DNA of 64,000 nt, taken from Chryseobacterium sp. FP211-J200. Lineage in GTDB: Bacteria; Bacteroidota; Bacteroidia; Flavobacteriales; Weeksellaceae. A program made the translations under genes and the position numbers. Under the pieces are notes generated by a model that was not told the DNA's origin, did no database searches, and worked only from the letters and a program-made list of their open reading frames with translations. Below, piece after piece: positions 50,397 to 61,020 of the stretch. Every line of letters starts with the position of its first letter. Within the stretch, counting starts at the first letter, position 1. The stretch spans positions 186,001 to 250,000 of the forward strand of contig NZ_LSHB01000056.1 in NCBI RefSeq assembly GCF_001643375.1, in the 5' to 3' direction.

Positions 50397-51482
50397 ATGA
50401 GCTCCAAACACCATAAAATCAGAGTAGGAATTTCAATCGGCGATTTCAACGGAATCGGTCCGGAAATCATCCTCAAATCTCTGAAAGATAAATCCATCAC
50501 AGACTTTTTTACGCCCGTCATCTTTGGTTCAGGAAAATTGTTCACTTATCAGAAAAATGTTTTTAAACTTCAGACCAATTTCAATTACATCAACGAAGCG
50601 AAAGAAGCTCAGGCGGGGAAGATCAATATGGTGAATCTGACCAAGGAGAACAGCAATATAGAATTTGGAGTCCCGACGGAAGAATCCACAAAAATGGCCA
50701 TCGACTCTTTGAACGCAGCAACAGAAGCGCTATTAAACAAAGACATCGACGTTCTTGTAACAGCGCCAATCAACAAAGACGAAATGATGAAATATGGTTT
50801 TGCTCACGCAGGCCACACCGGATATTTCGAGGAAAAAGCAGGCAAAAAAGCCGTAATGTTTATGGTCAGCGAAGGTTTGAAAGTTGCTGTTTCCACGCAT
50901 CACATTCCGGTTTCGGACATTGTAAATCACATAACGAAAGACAATATCAAAAAACAAGTGAAACAATTGGTTGCTACATTGAAAGAAGATTTCTGCGTAG
51001 AAAAGCCAAAGATTGCCGTTCTCGGACTCAATCCTCACGCTGGCGACGGTGGCGTTATCGGAAAAGAAGAAATCGAAATCATTCAGCCTGCTATTCAGGA
51101 TTTATTTGACGAAGGCATTATGGCTTTCGGTCCTTATCCGGCGGATAGTTTTTTCCAACCAGAGAAATATAAAGCATTCGACGCAGTTTTAGCGATGTAT
51201 CACGACCAAGGTTTGGCGCCATTCAAAACGATTGCTTACGAAGAAGGCGTGAACTACACTGCTGGCTTGCCTTTTATCAGAACTTCGCCGGACCACGGCG
51301 TTGCCTATGATATTGCGGGGAAAAATATCGCAGATGAGACTTCATTTTCCGAAGCAATTTTCACAGCCATCGATATTTTCAAAAGCCGAGACGAATATCA
51401 GGAATTGAGAGCGCATCGCCTCCGCCCGAAAGCGACACACGCAAACCACGGAGTAGACGAAGATTTACCGAAGGAAAGCTAA
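50397..51482 (+). CDS. pdxA: 4-hydroxythreonine-4-phosphate dehydrogenase
   Basis: A 361-residue NAD-dependent zinc enzyme of pyridoxal phosphate (vitamin B6) synthesis. The family start GISIGDFNGIGPEIILKSL, HAGHTGYFEEK, STHHIPVSDI (metal His), LGLNPHAGDGGVIGKEE and AMYHDQGLAPFKT are all present. It is probably monocistronic; ribE diverges from it. Confidence 0.95.
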   Translation: MSSKHHKIRVGISIGDFNGIGPEIILKSLKDKSITDFFTPVIFGSGKLFTYQKNVFKLQTNFNYINEAKEAQAGKINMVNLTKENSNIEFGVPTEESTKMAIDSLNAATEALLNKDIDVLVTAPINKDEMMKYGFAHAGHTGYFEEKAGKKAVMFMVSEGLKVAVSTHHIPVSDIVNHITKDNIKKQVKQLVATLKEDFCVEKPKIAVLGLNPHAGDGGVIGKEEIEIIQPAIQDLFDEGIMAFGPYPADSFFQPEKYKAFDAVLAMYHDQGLAPFKTIAYEEGVNYTAGLPFIRTSPDHGVAYDIAGKNIADETSFSEAIFTAIDIFKSRDEYQELRAHRLRPKATHANHGVDEDLPKES

Positions 51483-51561
51483 AACTTTCTTCAAAATTGA
51501 GACATTAAAATAAGTTTTTGGAGGACTAATTTTTTGCAATTCAAGTATTTCCAAAAAATAT

Positions 51562-51592
51562 TTTGTTATTTGAAAAAATTAAATTATTTTTG
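51562..51592 (+). promoter_or_regulatory. Promoter for the DUF177-rpmF pair
   Basis: TTTG at 51562-51565 and TATTTTTG at 51585-51592, 19 bases apart. It lies 12 bases before the ATG at 51605, implying an almost leaderless transcript and excluding the upstream start at 51563. Confidence 0.6.
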
Positions 51593-51604
51593 CAAACCAT
51601 TTTT

Positions 51605-52132
51605 ATGGACAGATTTAGAAACTACGACATTGCTTTTGTAGGCTTAAAAGCTGGAAAGCACGATTTCAATTACGAAATCAATCAGGAGTTCTTTGATTTA
51701 TTTGAGACTGAACAAGAGTTTTTCAACCCGGAAATTAGTGTAAATGTTCTTTTGGACAAGCATACTACATTTTTGGAATTCATATTCAAAGTTTCAGGAA
51801 CGGTTCAATTGATTTGCGACATTAGCAATGATGAATTTTCCGAAAACATAGAAAATGACTTGAAAGTTCTTGTGAAATTTGGAGAAGAATACGATGACAG
51901 TAACGAGGATGTTATTACCATCAACAGAAAAGACAGCGATTTCAACATCGCAAACCTTATCTACGAAACGGTGGTTTTATCAATTCCAATGAAGAAAGTA
52001 GCACCTTCTGTAAAAGACAATGATGAATATCAGAATCTTTTAGATAAATACAGTCCAAAAATAATCGAGGAAGAAGAGGAACAAGTTGACCCACGATGGG
52101 CAGCTTTGAAGAAATTAAAAGATAACAATTAA
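51605..52132 (+). CDS. DUF177 (YceD-like) protein
   Basis: A 175-residue acidic protein of the YceD/DUF177 family. Members lie upstream of rpmF in most bacteria and are thought to take part in 23S rRNA handling. Features: MDRFRNYDIAFVGLKAG start, the LICDISNDEF segment in the place where other members have a CxRC-like pair, and the C-terminal EEEQVDPRWAALKKLK end. Start at 51605, since the frame upstream overlaps the promoter. rpmF follows 46 bases later. Confidence 0.87.
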   Translation: MDRFRNYDIAFVGLKAGKHDFNYEINQEFFDLFETEQEFFNPEISVNVLLDKHTTFLEFIFKVSGTVQLICDISNDEFSENIENDLKVLVKFGEEYDDSNEDVITINRKDSDFNIANLIYETVVLSIPMKKVAPSVKDNDEYQNLLDKYSPKIIEEEEEQVDPRWAALKKLKDNN

Positions 52133-52178
52133 GAAATAACAATATAATTCGAAAGAATTTTTTAAAAAGTACTAACAA

Positions 52179-52382
52179 ATGGCACATCCTAAAAGAAGAC
52201 AGTCGTCTACAAGAAGAGATAAAAGAAGAACACACTACAAAGCTGTAGTTCCTCAATTGGCTAAAGACGCAACGTCTGGCGAAATGCACCTATACCACAG
52301 AGCGCACTGGCACGAAGGAAAACTTTATTACAGAGGAAAAGTTGTAGTAGAGAAAACTGTAGAAACTATAGAAGAAAACTAA
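52179..52382 (+). CDS. rpmF: Large ribosomal subunit protein bL32
   Basis: A 67-residue basic ribosomal protein: [20 protein letters not shown], then [18 protein letters not shown]. The four cysteines of the zinc-ribbon form are absent, so this is the zinc-free type. It follows the DUF177 gene and has a terminator after it. Confidence 0.96.
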   Translation: MAHPKRRQSSTRRDKRRTHYKAVVPQLAKDATSGEMHLYHRAHWHEGKLYYRGKVVVEKTVETIEEN

Positions 52383-52413
52383 GAATTATCTTTGATAATC
52401 TTATACTTAGCAT

Positions 52414-52452
52414 AAAAAACCACTCGGATTTTATTAATTTGGGTGGTTTTTT
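52414..52452 (+). terminator. Terminator after rpmF
   Basis: AAAAAACCAC (52414-52423) pairs with GTGGTTTTTT (52443-52452); it ends just before the accB promoter box. Confidence 0.75.
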
Positions 52453-52454
52453 AT

Positions 52455-52462
52455 TATATTTG
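52455..52462 (+). promoter_or_regulatory. -7 box for accB-accC
   Basis: TATATTTG, matching TAnnTTTG, 24 bases before the accB start. Confidence 0.5.
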
Positions 52463-52485
52463 GCGTTCAAAACATTTAAAATTTT

Positions 52486-52962
52486 ATGGATATAAAAGAC
52501 ATTCAGAATCTTGTAAGATTTGTAGCAAAAGCAGGAGTTTCCGAAGTGAAATATAAAAATAAAGACTTCGAAATCTACATCAAAACACCACTTGGAGGCG
52601 AGCCTGTAAGCTATGTAACACCACAAGTTTCTTATCAAACTCCTTTTTCTGCACCGGCTGCAAGTCTAGTTTCTGCTTCTAACGATAATTCTGAAGCAGC
52701 AAATGCTGCCGATGACAGCAAATATATTACTATCAAATCTCCGATGATCGGGACTTTCTATAGAAAACCATCTCCAGACAAAGAGGTTTTTGCAAACGTA
52801 GGCGATTCTGTAACAGAAGGAAAAGTAGTTTGTGTGATCGAAGCGATGAAGCTTTTCAACCAGATCGAATCAGAAGTTAGCGGAAAAATCGTGAAAATCT
52901 TGGTAGAAGATGCTTCTCCTGTAGAATATGATCAACCATTATTTTTAGTAGACCCTTCTTAA
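52486..52962 (+). CDS. accB: Biotin carboxyl carrier protein of acetyl-CoA carboxylase
   Basis: A 158-residue carrier for the biotin-CO2 group in fatty-acid synthesis. The N-terminal helix ([19 protein letters not shown]) is followed by a low-complexity Ala/Ser linker (about 55-80) and the biotinyl domain, with the modified Lys122 in EAMK. It is 81 bases before accC and forms the acetyl-CoA carboxylase pair with it. Confidence 0.95.
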   Translation: MDIKDIQNLVRFVAKAGVSEVKYKNKDFEIYIKTPLGGEPVSYVTPQVSYQTPFSAPAASLVSASNDNSEAANAADDSKYITIKSPMIGTFYRKPSPDKEVFANVGDSVTEGKVVCVIEAMKLFNQIESEVSGKIVKILVEDASPVEYDQPLFLVDPS

Positions 52963-53043
52963 TATAATTGATAGATGATGATTGATAAGTGATGATTTTC
53001 ACTTTATCTCAATTTTTAATTCTTAATTTTTAATTATAAAAAG

Positions 53044-54402
53044 ATGTTCAAAAAAATATTGATCGCAAACCGTGGCGAGATCGCAATGCGAATTTTGCGT
53101 ACGGCCAAAGAAATGGGCATAAAAACAGTAGCTGTTTATTCAACTGCTGACAAAGACAGTCTTCACGTTCGTTTTGCGGACGAGGCTGTTTGTATTGGTC
53201 CGCCAATGAGCAAAGATTCTTATCTTAAAATACCAAATATCATTGCTGCTGCAGAAATTACAAATGCAGACGCGATCCATCCAGGTTACGGTTTCTTATC
53301 AGAGAATGCAAATTTCTCAAGGATCTGTGCTAAGAATGGCATCAAATTCATTGGAGCAAGTCCTGAGCAAATCGAAAAAATGGGAGACAAAGCTACGGCT
53401 AAAGCAACCATGAAAGCAGCTGGAATCCCTTGTGTTCCAGGTTCTGAAGGTTTGATCGATTCTTACGAAGATGCTAAGAAAACTGCTCTGGTTGTTGGTT
53501 ATCCGGTGATGATCAAAGCAACTGCCGGTGGTGGTGGAAAAGGAATGAGAGCTGTTTGGAAAGAAGAAGATCTGAAAGAACATTGGGATTCAGCAATCCA
53601 AGAAGCTGTAGCGGCTTTTGGAAACGGCGGAATGTACATGGAAAAACTGATCGAAGAGCCAAGACACATCGAGATCCAGGTTGCTGGAGATCAATTTGGT
53701 AAAGCTTGTCACCTTTCCGAAAGAGATTGCTCTATCCAAAGAAGAAATCAAAAACTAATTGAGGAAACGCCTTCTCCTTTTATGACGGATGAACTTCGTG
53801 AAAAAATGGGAGCTGCGGCTGTAAAAGCAGCAGAATATATTTCTTACGAAGGTGTTGGAACAATAGAATTTTTGGTGGACAAACACAGAAATTTCTATTT
53901 CATGGAAATGAATACGAGAATCCAGGTTGAGCATCCAATTACGGAACAAGTTGTTGATTTTGACTTGATCCGTGAGCAAATTCTTCTAGCTGCCGGAACG
54001 CCCATCAGTGGAAAAAATTATTATCCGAAAAGACATTCTATCGAGTGTAGAATCAATGCGGAAGATCCTTATGCTGATTTCCGACCATCTCCGGGAAAAA
54101 TCACTGAACTTAATATTCCTGGTGGAAATGGTGTAAGAGTTGACACTCACGTATATTCTGGATACACGATCCCATCCAACTACGATTCTATGATCGCTAA
54201 ATTGATTGTTACTGCTCAAACCAGAGAAGAATCGATTGCGAAAATGAAACGTGCTCTGGAAGAGTTCTATATTGAAGGAGTGAAAACTACGATTCCTTTC
54301 CACAGACAATTATTGGAGAACGAAGATTTCCTTGCTGGAAACTACACGACCAAGTTTATGGAAGACTTCGTGATGGACAGAAGTTTCGATAATCATATCT
54401 AG
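53044..54402 (+). CDS. accC: Biotin carboxylase
   Basis: A 452-residue ATP-grasp enzyme that carboxylates biotin on AccB. Features are [46 protein letters not shown] (ATP loop), [26 protein letters not shown] and EPR/HIEIQV. Length is normal for a free AccC. It ends in a terminator at 54425. Confidence 0.97.
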   Translation: MFKKILIANRGEIAMRILRTAKEMGIKTVAVYSTADKDSLHVRFADEAVCIGPPMSKDSYLKIPNIIAAAEITNADAIHPGYGFLSENANFSRICAKNGIKFIGASPEQIEKMGDKATAKATMKAAGIPCVPGSEGLIDSYEDAKKTALVVGYPVMIKATAGGGGKGMRAVWKEEDLKEHWDSAIQEAVAAFGNGGMYMEKLIEEPRHIEIQVAGDQFGKACHLSERDCSIQRRNQKLIEETPSPFMTDELREKMGAAAVKAAEYISYEGVGTIEFLVDKHRNFYFMEMNTRIQVEHPITEQVVDFDLIREQILLAAGTPISGKNYYPKRHSIECRINAEDPYADFRPSPGKITELNIPGGNGVRVDTHVYSGYTIPSNYDSMIAKLIVTAQTREESIAKMKRALEEFYIEGVKTTIPFHRQLLENEDFLAGNYTTKFMEDFVMDRSFDNHI

Positions 54403-54424
54403 AAATTATCATTAATAAAGATAT

Positions 54425-54456
54425 AAATGCCTGACTTTAAAAGTTGGGCATTTTTA
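54425..54456 (+). terminator. Terminator after accC
   Basis: AAATGCC (54425-54431) pairs with GGCATTT (54447-54453), with further pairing of ACTT/AAGT inside, followed by TTATT. Confidence 0.75.
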
Positions 54457-54505
54457 TTACCGTCTATTGAATTCAAATTTATTATTTTTACAAAAATTAA
54501 AAGTT

Positions 54506-55759
54506 ATGTCAACAGCAGTTCAGGAAAAAAACTCACAATACTTCATCGACCTCGAAAACCAATATGGCGCGCACAATTACCATCCACTTCCAGTGGTTTT
54601 GGACAAAGGTGAAGGTGTTTTTGTTTGGGATGTAGAAGGTAAGAAATATTATGATTTCCTATCCGCCTACTCTGCTGTCAATCAAGGACATTCTCATCCA
54701 AAAATTGTGGAAGCATTGGTCAATCAAGCTAAAAAATTGGCTTTGACATCAAGAGCTTTTTACAATTCAAATCTTGGAGAATACGAGAAAAAGATCACAA
54801 CGCTTTTCGGATTTGATAAAGTCCTTCCGATGAATTCTGGTGCTGAAGCTGTAGAAACAGCTGTAAAATTAGCCAGAAAATGGAGTTATGAAGTCAAAGG
54901 AATCTCTGAAAACGCTGCAAAAATTGTAGTTTGTGAAAACAACTTTCACGGAAGAACAACAACAATCGTTTCTTTTTCTAACGATCCAGATGCCAACCAG
55001 AATTACGGACCTTTCACGCCAGGATTTGTAAAAATCCCTTACAATGATCTGAATGCATTAGAAGAAACGTTTAAAAATGATGCTCAAAATATTGCTGCAT
55101 TTTTAGTTGAACCAATTCAAGGTGAAGCTGGCGTTTACGTTCCAGACCAAAATTACCTCAAAAATGCTTCACAACTTTGTAAAAAATACAACGTACTTTT
55201 CATCGCAGACGAAGTGCAAACCGGGATTGCAAGAACTGGTAAATTGATAGCTTGTCATCACGAAAATGTTCAGCCAGATATTTTAATTTTAGGAAAAGCA
55301 CTTTCCGGCGGAATGTATCCTGTTTCCGCAGTCTTAGCCAATGACGAGATCATGAATGTCATCAAACCAGGACAACACGGTTCAACTTTCGGTGGAAATC
55401 CGATTGCTTGCGCTGTTGCAATTGCTGCATTGGATGTTGTGGCAGATGAAAATTTATCAGAAAGATCTGAAGAACTAGGAAAACTCTTCCGTTCTGAAAT
55501 TGAAAAATTAATTGAGAAAACAGACTTGATCACGAAAGTTCGTGGAAAAGGTTTGTTGAACGCAATTTTAATTAACGATTCTCCGGACAGCAAAACGGCT
55601 TGGAATCTTTGCGTTAAACTAAAAGAAAACGGATTGCTTGCAAAGCCAACACACGGAAACATCATTAGACTTGCACCTCCATTGGTCATTACCGAAGAGC
55701 AACTTTTGGATTGTGTTAAAATTATTGAGAAAACAGTATTAGAATTTCAAACGTCGTAG
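54506..55759 (+). CDS. rocD: Ornithine aminotransferase
   Basis: A 417-residue PLP enzyme that converts ornithine and 2-oxoglutarate to glutamate semialdehyde and glutamate. The class III aminotransferase signature is clear: [70 protein letters not shown], and the PLP Lys264 in ILGKALSGG. Start at 54506 (MSTAVQEKN); the frame is open 13 codons further. The GT9 gene begins 5 bases after its stop, which links arginine/ornithine use to surface-glycan genes by position only. Confidence 0.95.
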   Translation: MSTAVQEKNSQYFIDLENQYGAHNYHPLPVVLDKGEGVFVWDVEGKKYYDFLSAYSAVNQGHSHPKIVEALVNQAKKLALTSRAFYNSNLGEYEKKITTLFGFDKVLPMNSGAEAVETAVKLARKWSYEVKGISENAAKIVVCENNFHGRTTTIVSFSNDPDANQNYGPFTPGFVKIPYNDLNALEETFKNDAQNIAAFLVEPIQGEAGVYVPDQNYLKNASQLCKKYNVLFIADEVQTGIARTGKLIACHHENVQPDILILGKALSGGMYPVSAVLANDEIMNVIKPGQHGSTFGGNPIACAVAIAALDVVADENLSERSEELGKLFRSEIEKLIEKTDLITKVRGKGLLNAILINDSPDSKTAWNLCVKLKENGLLAKPTHGNIIRLAPPLVITEEQLLDCVKIIEKTVLEFQTS

Positions 55760-55764
55760 TTTGT

Positions 55765-56781
55765 ATGAAAATTCTGATCATTCAAAAGAAATTCATGGGA
55801 GACATCTTGGTCACCTCTACCGTTATACCTTTGCTGAAAAAAAAATATCCGGACGCTGAGATTACTTTTCTTTTAGATGAGAACTATAGACAGATCTTGA
55901 TTGGAAACCCCTTTTGGGACCATTTGATCTTTTGGAATAAGGAGAATTTTTCGGAAATGCTTTTCGATATTAGAAATCGAAAGTTTGATGTCGTCATAGA
56001 CCTTTATTCCAAGATCGACACAGGATTCTTGACCTTCTTTTCCGGAGCGGAAAAAAGAATTGGCTTTTTTAAAAAGTACACGCAAATTTTTTATAATTAT
56101 CCCATCAAAAGAAAGAAAGAATCTATATCAAAGAATATCACTTTGGCTATCGAGCATCGCTTGCAACTTTTAGAACCTCTTGGCATTTCTTTCCAAGAGG
56201 TTTTTCCTAAGACTTTTCTTTTGGATGAAGAAATTGAAAATGCTAAAAAACTCCTTGCTGACCATCAGCTCACCGAAAGTGATGATCTGATTATGATCAG
56301 TACATTTGGTAGTAATGAAATAAAGACCTATCCAATAGAATACATGGCGAATGTATTGGATCAAATTGTTGATATCGCACCGCAGTCAAAACTTCTTTGC
56401 AATTATCTGCCACATCAAAAAGAAAAGTTCATCAAGTTATTTGGTCTGATCTCTCAGAAAACCCAGAATGCTGTTATAAAAGATTTCGAAACAAAGGATC
56501 TAAGGGAATTTTCAGCGGTTACGAGTCTCTGTAAATGTTTGATTGGTAACGAAGGTGGCGCGACCAATGTCAGCAAGTCTTTGGGCATTCCTACATTCAC
56601 TATTTTTGCACCTCATATAGAACCAAAAGGTTGGGCTTGGACAAGTCAACCGGATTTGGATAGATTTTTGCATTTAAACGACTTTGTGAAAGATTCAAAA
56701 GATTACAAGGATTTCAAACCCGAGTTTTTGAAGCTTTTTTTGAAGGAATTTTTAGAAAATGTCACGAAATCACATCCATAA
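55765..56781 (+). CDS. Family 9 glycosyltransferase (heptosyltransferase-like)
   Basis: A 338-residue GT-B enzyme of the GT9 family, which adds heptose or related sugars to the LPS inner core from ADP-heptose. N-terminal domain: KILIIQKKFMGDILVTSTVIPLLKKKYPDAEI (the GDxL motif). C-terminal: TFGSNEIKTYPIEYMANVL and LIGNEGGATNVSKSLGIP, the donor-binding part. Exact sugar unknown. It begins 5 bases after rocD and precedes five more glycan genes. Confidence 0.9.
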   Translation: MKILIIQKKFMGDILVTSTVIPLLKKKYPDAEITFLLDENYRQILIGNPFWDHLIFWNKENFSEMLFDIRNRKFDVVIDLYSKIDTGFLTFFSGAEKRIGFFKKYTQIFYNYPIKRKKESISKNITLAIEHRLQLLEPLGISFQEVFPKTFLLDEEIENAKKLLADHQLTESDDLIMISTFGSNEIKTYPIEYMANVLDQIVDIAPQSKLLCNYLPHQKEKFIKLFGLISQKTQNAVIKDFETKDLREFSAVTSLCKCLIGNEGGATNVSKSLGIPTFTIFAPHIEPKGWAWTSQPDLDRFLHLNDFVKDSKDYKDFKPEFLKLFLKEFLENVTKSHP

Positions 56782-56823
56782 ATGTTTTAATAATCAGGGA
56801 AAAACAAAACTTCTAAAAGTAGA

Positions 56824-57780
56824 ATGACAGAAAGTAAAAAGATTATATTACTCATAACCTTTGACAATTGGGGATACAACCAATATATTGCAGATGCTTT
56901 GGAAGAGAAATCTCATACGGTAAAACACATTAATTTTCATCAATTCCAATATCAATATCCCAGCGCTGGGCATAAGATATTTAATTTTTTCACTAAAAAT
57001 TTGGGAATTGCAAATCTGAAATACATCCATTACCATAAGGTGATCTTGAAAGAACTGGAAAACATCAAAAATATTGACACTTCGATTTTCATCAAGGCTG
57101 ATTTTCTTTCTCCGAAAACAATTCGGGAGATAAATGCGCGTTCAAAAAAATCGGTCTTGATCATCAGTGATTCTATCAACAGATATCCTAAGACGAAAAA
57201 CATACTGCATCTTTTCGATCGTGTCTTTTCCTTTGAGAAAAAAGATTGCGAACGTTACAAATTGGACTTCAAAACCAATTTTATTTACAAATATATCGAA
57301 GAGGCAAAAACAAATCTTAAACATAAGGTATTCAACATCAGCTCGTTTGACAAAAGATTTCCTATATTTCAAAAAATAGCAAGATGTTTGGCAGAGAAAA
57401 AAATCGATTATAAGATCATCATTTTTACCAATAAAAATATTGATGATCCCTATTTGGAATTCTCAAAAAAACCTTTGTCAATATCAGAGATCAATAAGAT
57501 CATGCAAGATTCAGAGGTCTTGTTGGATATCCACAGAGATTGCCAGCAAGGTTTGAGTTTCCGTGTCTTTGAAAGCTTAGGTTTCCAGAAGAAACTGGTA
57601 ACCACCAACAAAGATATCGTTAACTATGATTTCTACAATCCCCAAAACATCTTTGTCATCAAAGATATCAACGACATCAATATTCCAGAACATTTTTTCA
57701 AAAGCCCTTACATTGCTGTTTCAAAGCAGATTATCAATAAATATCTAATAGAAAATTGGGTGGATGAGCTAATTCATTGA
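56824..57780 (+). CDS. Unassigned GT-B-like protein (paralogue 1)
   Basis: A 318-residue soluble protein that I cannot assign to a known GT family. It is clearly a paralogue of the protein at 58854: both have QYPxxx-x-F near residue 45, FNISSxD near 185, a LS-I/LxE-x-xK helix, and the distinctive GLSFRxFESLG then KKL-V/I-TTNK, YDFYxPxNI. The ExxG/FESLG region is placed like the donor-binding Glu motif of GT-B enzymes, and CgeB-type proteins look similar. A sugar-transferase role is inference. Confidence 0.75.
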   Translation: MTESKKIILLITFDNWGYNQYIADALEEKSHTVKHINFHQFQYQYPSAGHKIFNFFTKNLGIANLKYIHYHKVILKELENIKNIDTSIFIKADFLSPKTIREINARSKKSVLIISDSINRYPKTKNILHLFDRVFSFEKKDCERYKLDFKTNFIYKYIEEAKTNLKHKVFNISSFDKRFPIFQKIARCLAEKKIDYKIIIFTNKNIDDPYLEFSKKPLSISEINKIMQDSEVLLDIHRDCQQGLSFRVFESLGFQKKLVTTNKDIVNYDFYNPQNIFVIKDINDINIPEHFFKSPYIAVSKQIINKYLIENWVDELIH

Positions 57781-57867
57781 TCTAATTTTTGGAATTGATT
57801 ATTAATAATCCCAATTTTGTGTTTTAAATAAACAATTGTACAGTAACAGGTTTTTGCTAAAAATTTA

Positions 57868-58857
57868 ATGATAAATTATAAAAGTCATTCAAAGATCATC
57901 ATATTTTGTCCACCCAAAAAAGTTACGGGCGGGCCAGAAGCCTTGCACCAGTTATCTCATAAGCTGCATAAAATAGGCCTGAAGAATGTTTTCATGCATT
58001 ATCTTCCAAAACGGCCAAATCCAAAAGCCGCGAACTATGCTATATATGACTCAAAGGAGATCAACATTGTACAAGATCATCCCGACAATATCATGATCAT
58101 CCCAGAATCTATGACTTTTCTGATCAAAAAATATCCGAAAAGCCAAAAAATCGTATGGTGGTTGAGTGTAGAATTCTATAAAATATTGGTGGATTACAGA
58201 GTAAGGAAACAAAATATTTTCAAGAAATTATTCTACAAACAGTTTGACAAAGAATATCATTTTGAACCTCTACCCAATGTTTTCCATTGGGCACAATCAT
58301 TCAGGTCAAGTCTATATCTCAAGGAGCATCATATCCCGGAAAGTCAAATCGATCATGTGTGTGATTATATCAATCCTATTTTTCTGCATGATAGTAGACA
58401 AATCAAAAAAAACCTTCGCAACAATAAAATTTTGTATAATCCAAAGAAGGGAAAAGAGGAGATTGCTTTGCTAATCCAGAATTCGCCCGAATTGGAATGG
58501 GTTCCGATTCAAAACATGACTGCAGATCAAATCAAAGAATTGATGTCACAATCATTGCTTTATGTTGATTTTGGAGAAAATCCGGGACGTGACAAGATGC
58601 TAAGAGAATCTGTTTCTCAGGATTGTTGCATTGTCTCCGGAAAAAATGGATCATCAAAATACTATGAAGACCTGATGATCCCAGATGACTATAAATTTGA
58701 ATTTAGTGAAGACATAATCACTGAAATCATTTCTAAAATAAAGGCAATTTTGGAAAACTATCAGGGGCATATTGCAGATTTTATCATTTACAAAAATGAA
58801 GTGATGAAGGAAGAGATTGTTTTTGAGGATAAGTTGAAAGAAATTTTCAAGTTATGA
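57868..58857 (+). CDS. Unassigned GT-B-like protein with GGPEALHQL motif
   Basis: A 329-residue soluble protein. Its N-terminal IIIFCPPKKVTGGPEALHQLSHKL is like the N-domain of GT-B glycosyltransferases, where GG-x-E binds the acceptor or diphosphate region. The C-terminal half has MTADQIKELMSQSLLYVDFGENPGRDKMLRESV, with a Glu in the place of the donor-binding motif. No named family. It overlaps the next gene by 4 bases (ATGA). It lies between the two paralogues at 56824 and 58854, so a joint pathway is likely. Confidence 0.72.
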   Translation: MINYKSHSKIIIFCPPKKVTGGPEALHQLSHKLHKIGLKNVFMHYLPKRPNPKAANYAIYDSKEINIVQDHPDNIMIIPESMTFLIKKYPKSQKIVWWLSVEFYKILVDYRVRKQNIFKKLFYKQFDKEYHFEPLPNVFHWAQSFRSSLYLKEHHIPESQIDHVCDYINPIFLHDSRQIKKNLRNNKILYNPKKGKEEIALLIQNSPELEWVPIQNMTADQIKELMSQSLLYVDFGENPGRDKMLRESVSQDCCIVSGKNGSSKYYEDLMIPDDYKFEFSEDIITEIISKIKAILENYQGHIADFIIYKNEVMKEEIVFEDKLKEIFKL

Positions 58858-59801
58858 ATCCAAGGAAAATTACCATCATCTACCCGTTTGCATATGGTTA
58901 TATTGACCTGGTTGTTAAGGAATTGAAATCACATTCGAATATTACTGTAACAGAGATCAAGACCGACACTATTAAATATCAATATCCAAATCCTTTTGCA
59001 AAAACCTGGAATGGCATCACAAAACTTTTTGGAAAGAACATCAAGAAAGAATATTTCAGGAATCAAATACTTGGTCAAGTTAGGGAGAAACAGGATATTA
59101 CATTCATTATACGACCTGATCTTTTTGACGTTTCTTTGTTGGAAAAACTAAAAAAAAAGACTGAAAATTTCATTGCTTACTATTACGATAGTTGTAAAAA
59201 GTATCCAAAACAGGTGGATCTAATTCCTTTTTTTGATGAGATCTATTCTTATGAAAATGAAGATATAGAGAAATATAACTTTATTGAGACTTCAAATTTC
59301 ATCTACGATGAATCGATTGTAACAGAAGATATTAGATATGATATTTTTAATATTTCATCTTATGATTCCAGAATCGATGAGATCAACAGGATTGCAAATG
59401 CTTTATCTGATGCGGGACTCAAAATCTATTTCATATTATTCTACTTCAAAAAATTATCGTTTCCCAATCTTATTTCTGTCACAGAATATCTTTCTCTTAA
59501 AGAAACAAAAAAACTGATTTCTGAGTCCAGATCTATGCTTGATGTCCAGCGAATTGACCAGAATGGCTTATCTTTTCGTACATTTGAAAGTCTCGGTTAT
59601 CGAAAAAAGTTGATCACAACCAACAAAATGGTAAGGGAATACGACTTCTATCATCCGAATAATATTCTTGTTATCAACAGTAATAAAATTGACACAAACG
59701 AAATAAAAGACTTTTTGAGATTACCTTATGTGGAAATTCCGCAAGACATCCTCAAGAAATACAATTTGAAAAGTTTCACAGAAAAAATATTCAAGATCTA
59801 A
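58854..59801 (+). CDS. Unassigned GT-B-like protein (paralogue 2)
   Basis: A 315-residue soluble protein and paralogue of the 56824 gene, with the same blocks in the same order: KYQYPNPF near residue 40, FNISSYDSR, LSLKETKKLI, then NGLSFRTFESLGYRKKLITT and YDFYHPNNILVI. The N-terminus differs more than the C-terminus. It is joined by a 4-base overlap to the preceding gene and by one spacer base to the following GT4. Confidence 0.75.
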   Translation: MNPRKITIIYPFAYGYIDLVVKELKSHSNITVTEIKTDTIKYQYPNPFAKTWNGITKLFGKNIKKEYFRNQILGQVREKQDITFIIRPDLFDVSLLEKLKKKTENFIAYYYDSCKKYPKQVDLIPFFDEIYSYENEDIEKYNFIETSNFIYDESIVTEDIRYDIFNISSYDSRIDEINRIANALSDAGLKIYFILFYFKKLSFPNLISVTEYLSLKETKKLISESRSMLDVQRIDQNGLSFRTFESLGYRKKLITTNKMVREYDFYHPNNILVINSNKIDTNEIKDFLRLPYVEIPQDILKKYNLKSFTEKIFKI

Positions 59802-59802
59802 G

Positions 59803-61014
59803 ATGGGAATTAAAAGAAAAATAAAGAATTACATTCACATTAAAAAGCATTATCCGCTCTCGGAAAAAATAATTGCTCACGATGTAGAAAAAAAAACAAT
59901 CTTGATTGTTGAGAGTCAGATTCCCACTTTTGATAAAGATTCTGCATCTAACAGGATCACTGAGATTGCGAAATTTTTAGCAAAGCATTATAACGTTTAT
60001 CTAATGGATTGGCGAAAAGCAATCCCTGACGTAGATTCCAAAAAATATATCCGAAACCTCAATGACCATAATGTAATTGTTTACACGCCTTTCATTAATA
60101 AATTTGGTATTTTGAAAGGTAAGAAACATTTCATCAATGATCTACTTCCCAAGATTGATCATGTCTGGTGTCACAGACCCGAACTTTTCGAATATTATCT
60201 GGATTTTTTCAGAAGCAAGGCTCCAAAAGCGAAAATAATCTACGACATGGTAGATATCCACTACTTGAGAATGGAAAGAGGTCTTGAGATAAAATATGAT
60301 AAGAAAAGAGCAAAAGAAGTAGAATATTATAAACATATTGAAACAGAACTTAGTAAAAAGGCGGACAAAATCGCAGTGATCAGTGACAAAGAGAAAGAAT
60401 TCATGAGGGCTTTTGTAAACGAGTCAAAACTTTTCACTGTAAGCAATGTCCATAATCTGAAAGTCAAACCGGAAGACATGCCTGGTTTTGAAAAAAGAAG
60501 CGGCATCTTTTTCATCGGCACTTTTTTACATGACCCGAATGTAGATGCGGTAGAAATTTTGCATCAAAAAATAATGCCTTTGGTTTGGAAAACGTTACCT
60601 GATCTGAAAATCTCGATCATTGGTTCAGAAGCTCCAGAGTCCATTTTAAAAATGAATTCCGAGAGGTTCGAAGTGGTTGGCTATGTTGAAGACATCATTC
60701 CGTACTATAAAAAATGTTTTGCATCTGTCTCTCCTTTAAGATTTGGCGCAGGTGTGAAAGGAAAGATAGGGCAAGCTTTGGAATATACACTTCCTGTTTT
60801 GACGACCGAAATCGGGGCAGAAGGTATGTTTCTTCAAAACGGGTCAACTGCACTAATTGCAGGAAATGATGATTATCAGACATTCGCAGATAATATTATT
60901 AAGATCTGTACAGATAAAAATACCTGGGAAAAGCTACACAACAATTCTGAAAAAGCCATTTTTCCGTTTTCTATTGAGGCTCAGAAAGAAGAGATCTTTC
61001 AAATGTTAAAATAA
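59803..61014 (+). CDS. Family 4-type glycosyltransferase
   Basis: A 403-residue GT-B enzyme. The C-terminal GT4 domain is clear: GIFFIGTFLHDPNVDAVE, LKISIIGSEAPESI, VVGYVEDIIPYYKKCFASVS, PLRFGAGVKGKIGQALEYTL and VLTTEIGAEGM. The N-domain has IYDMVDIHYLRMERG. Substrate unknown; similar proteins build O-antigen or exopolysaccharide. Fifth gene of the cluster. Confidence 0.88.
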   Translation: MGIKRKIKNYIHIKKHYPLSEKIIAHDVEKKTILIVESQIPTFDKDSASNRITEIAKFLAKHYNVYLMDWRKAIPDVDSKKYIRNLNDHNVIVYTPFINKFGILKGKKHFINDLLPKIDHVWCHRPELFEYYLDFFRSKAPKAKIIYDMVDIHYLRMERGLEIKYDKKRAKEVEYYKHIETELSKKADKIAVISDKEKEFMRAFVNESKLFTVSNVHNLKVKPEDMPGFEKRSGIFFIGTFLHDPNVDAVEILHQKIMPLVWKTLPDLKISIIGSEAPESILKMNSERFEVVGYVEDIIPYYKKCFASVSPLRFGAGVKGKIGQALEYTLPVLTTEIGAEGMFLQNGSTALIAGNDDYQTFADNIIKICTDKNTWEKLHNNSEKAIFPFSIEAQKEEIFQMLK

Positions 61015-61020
61015 TATTGC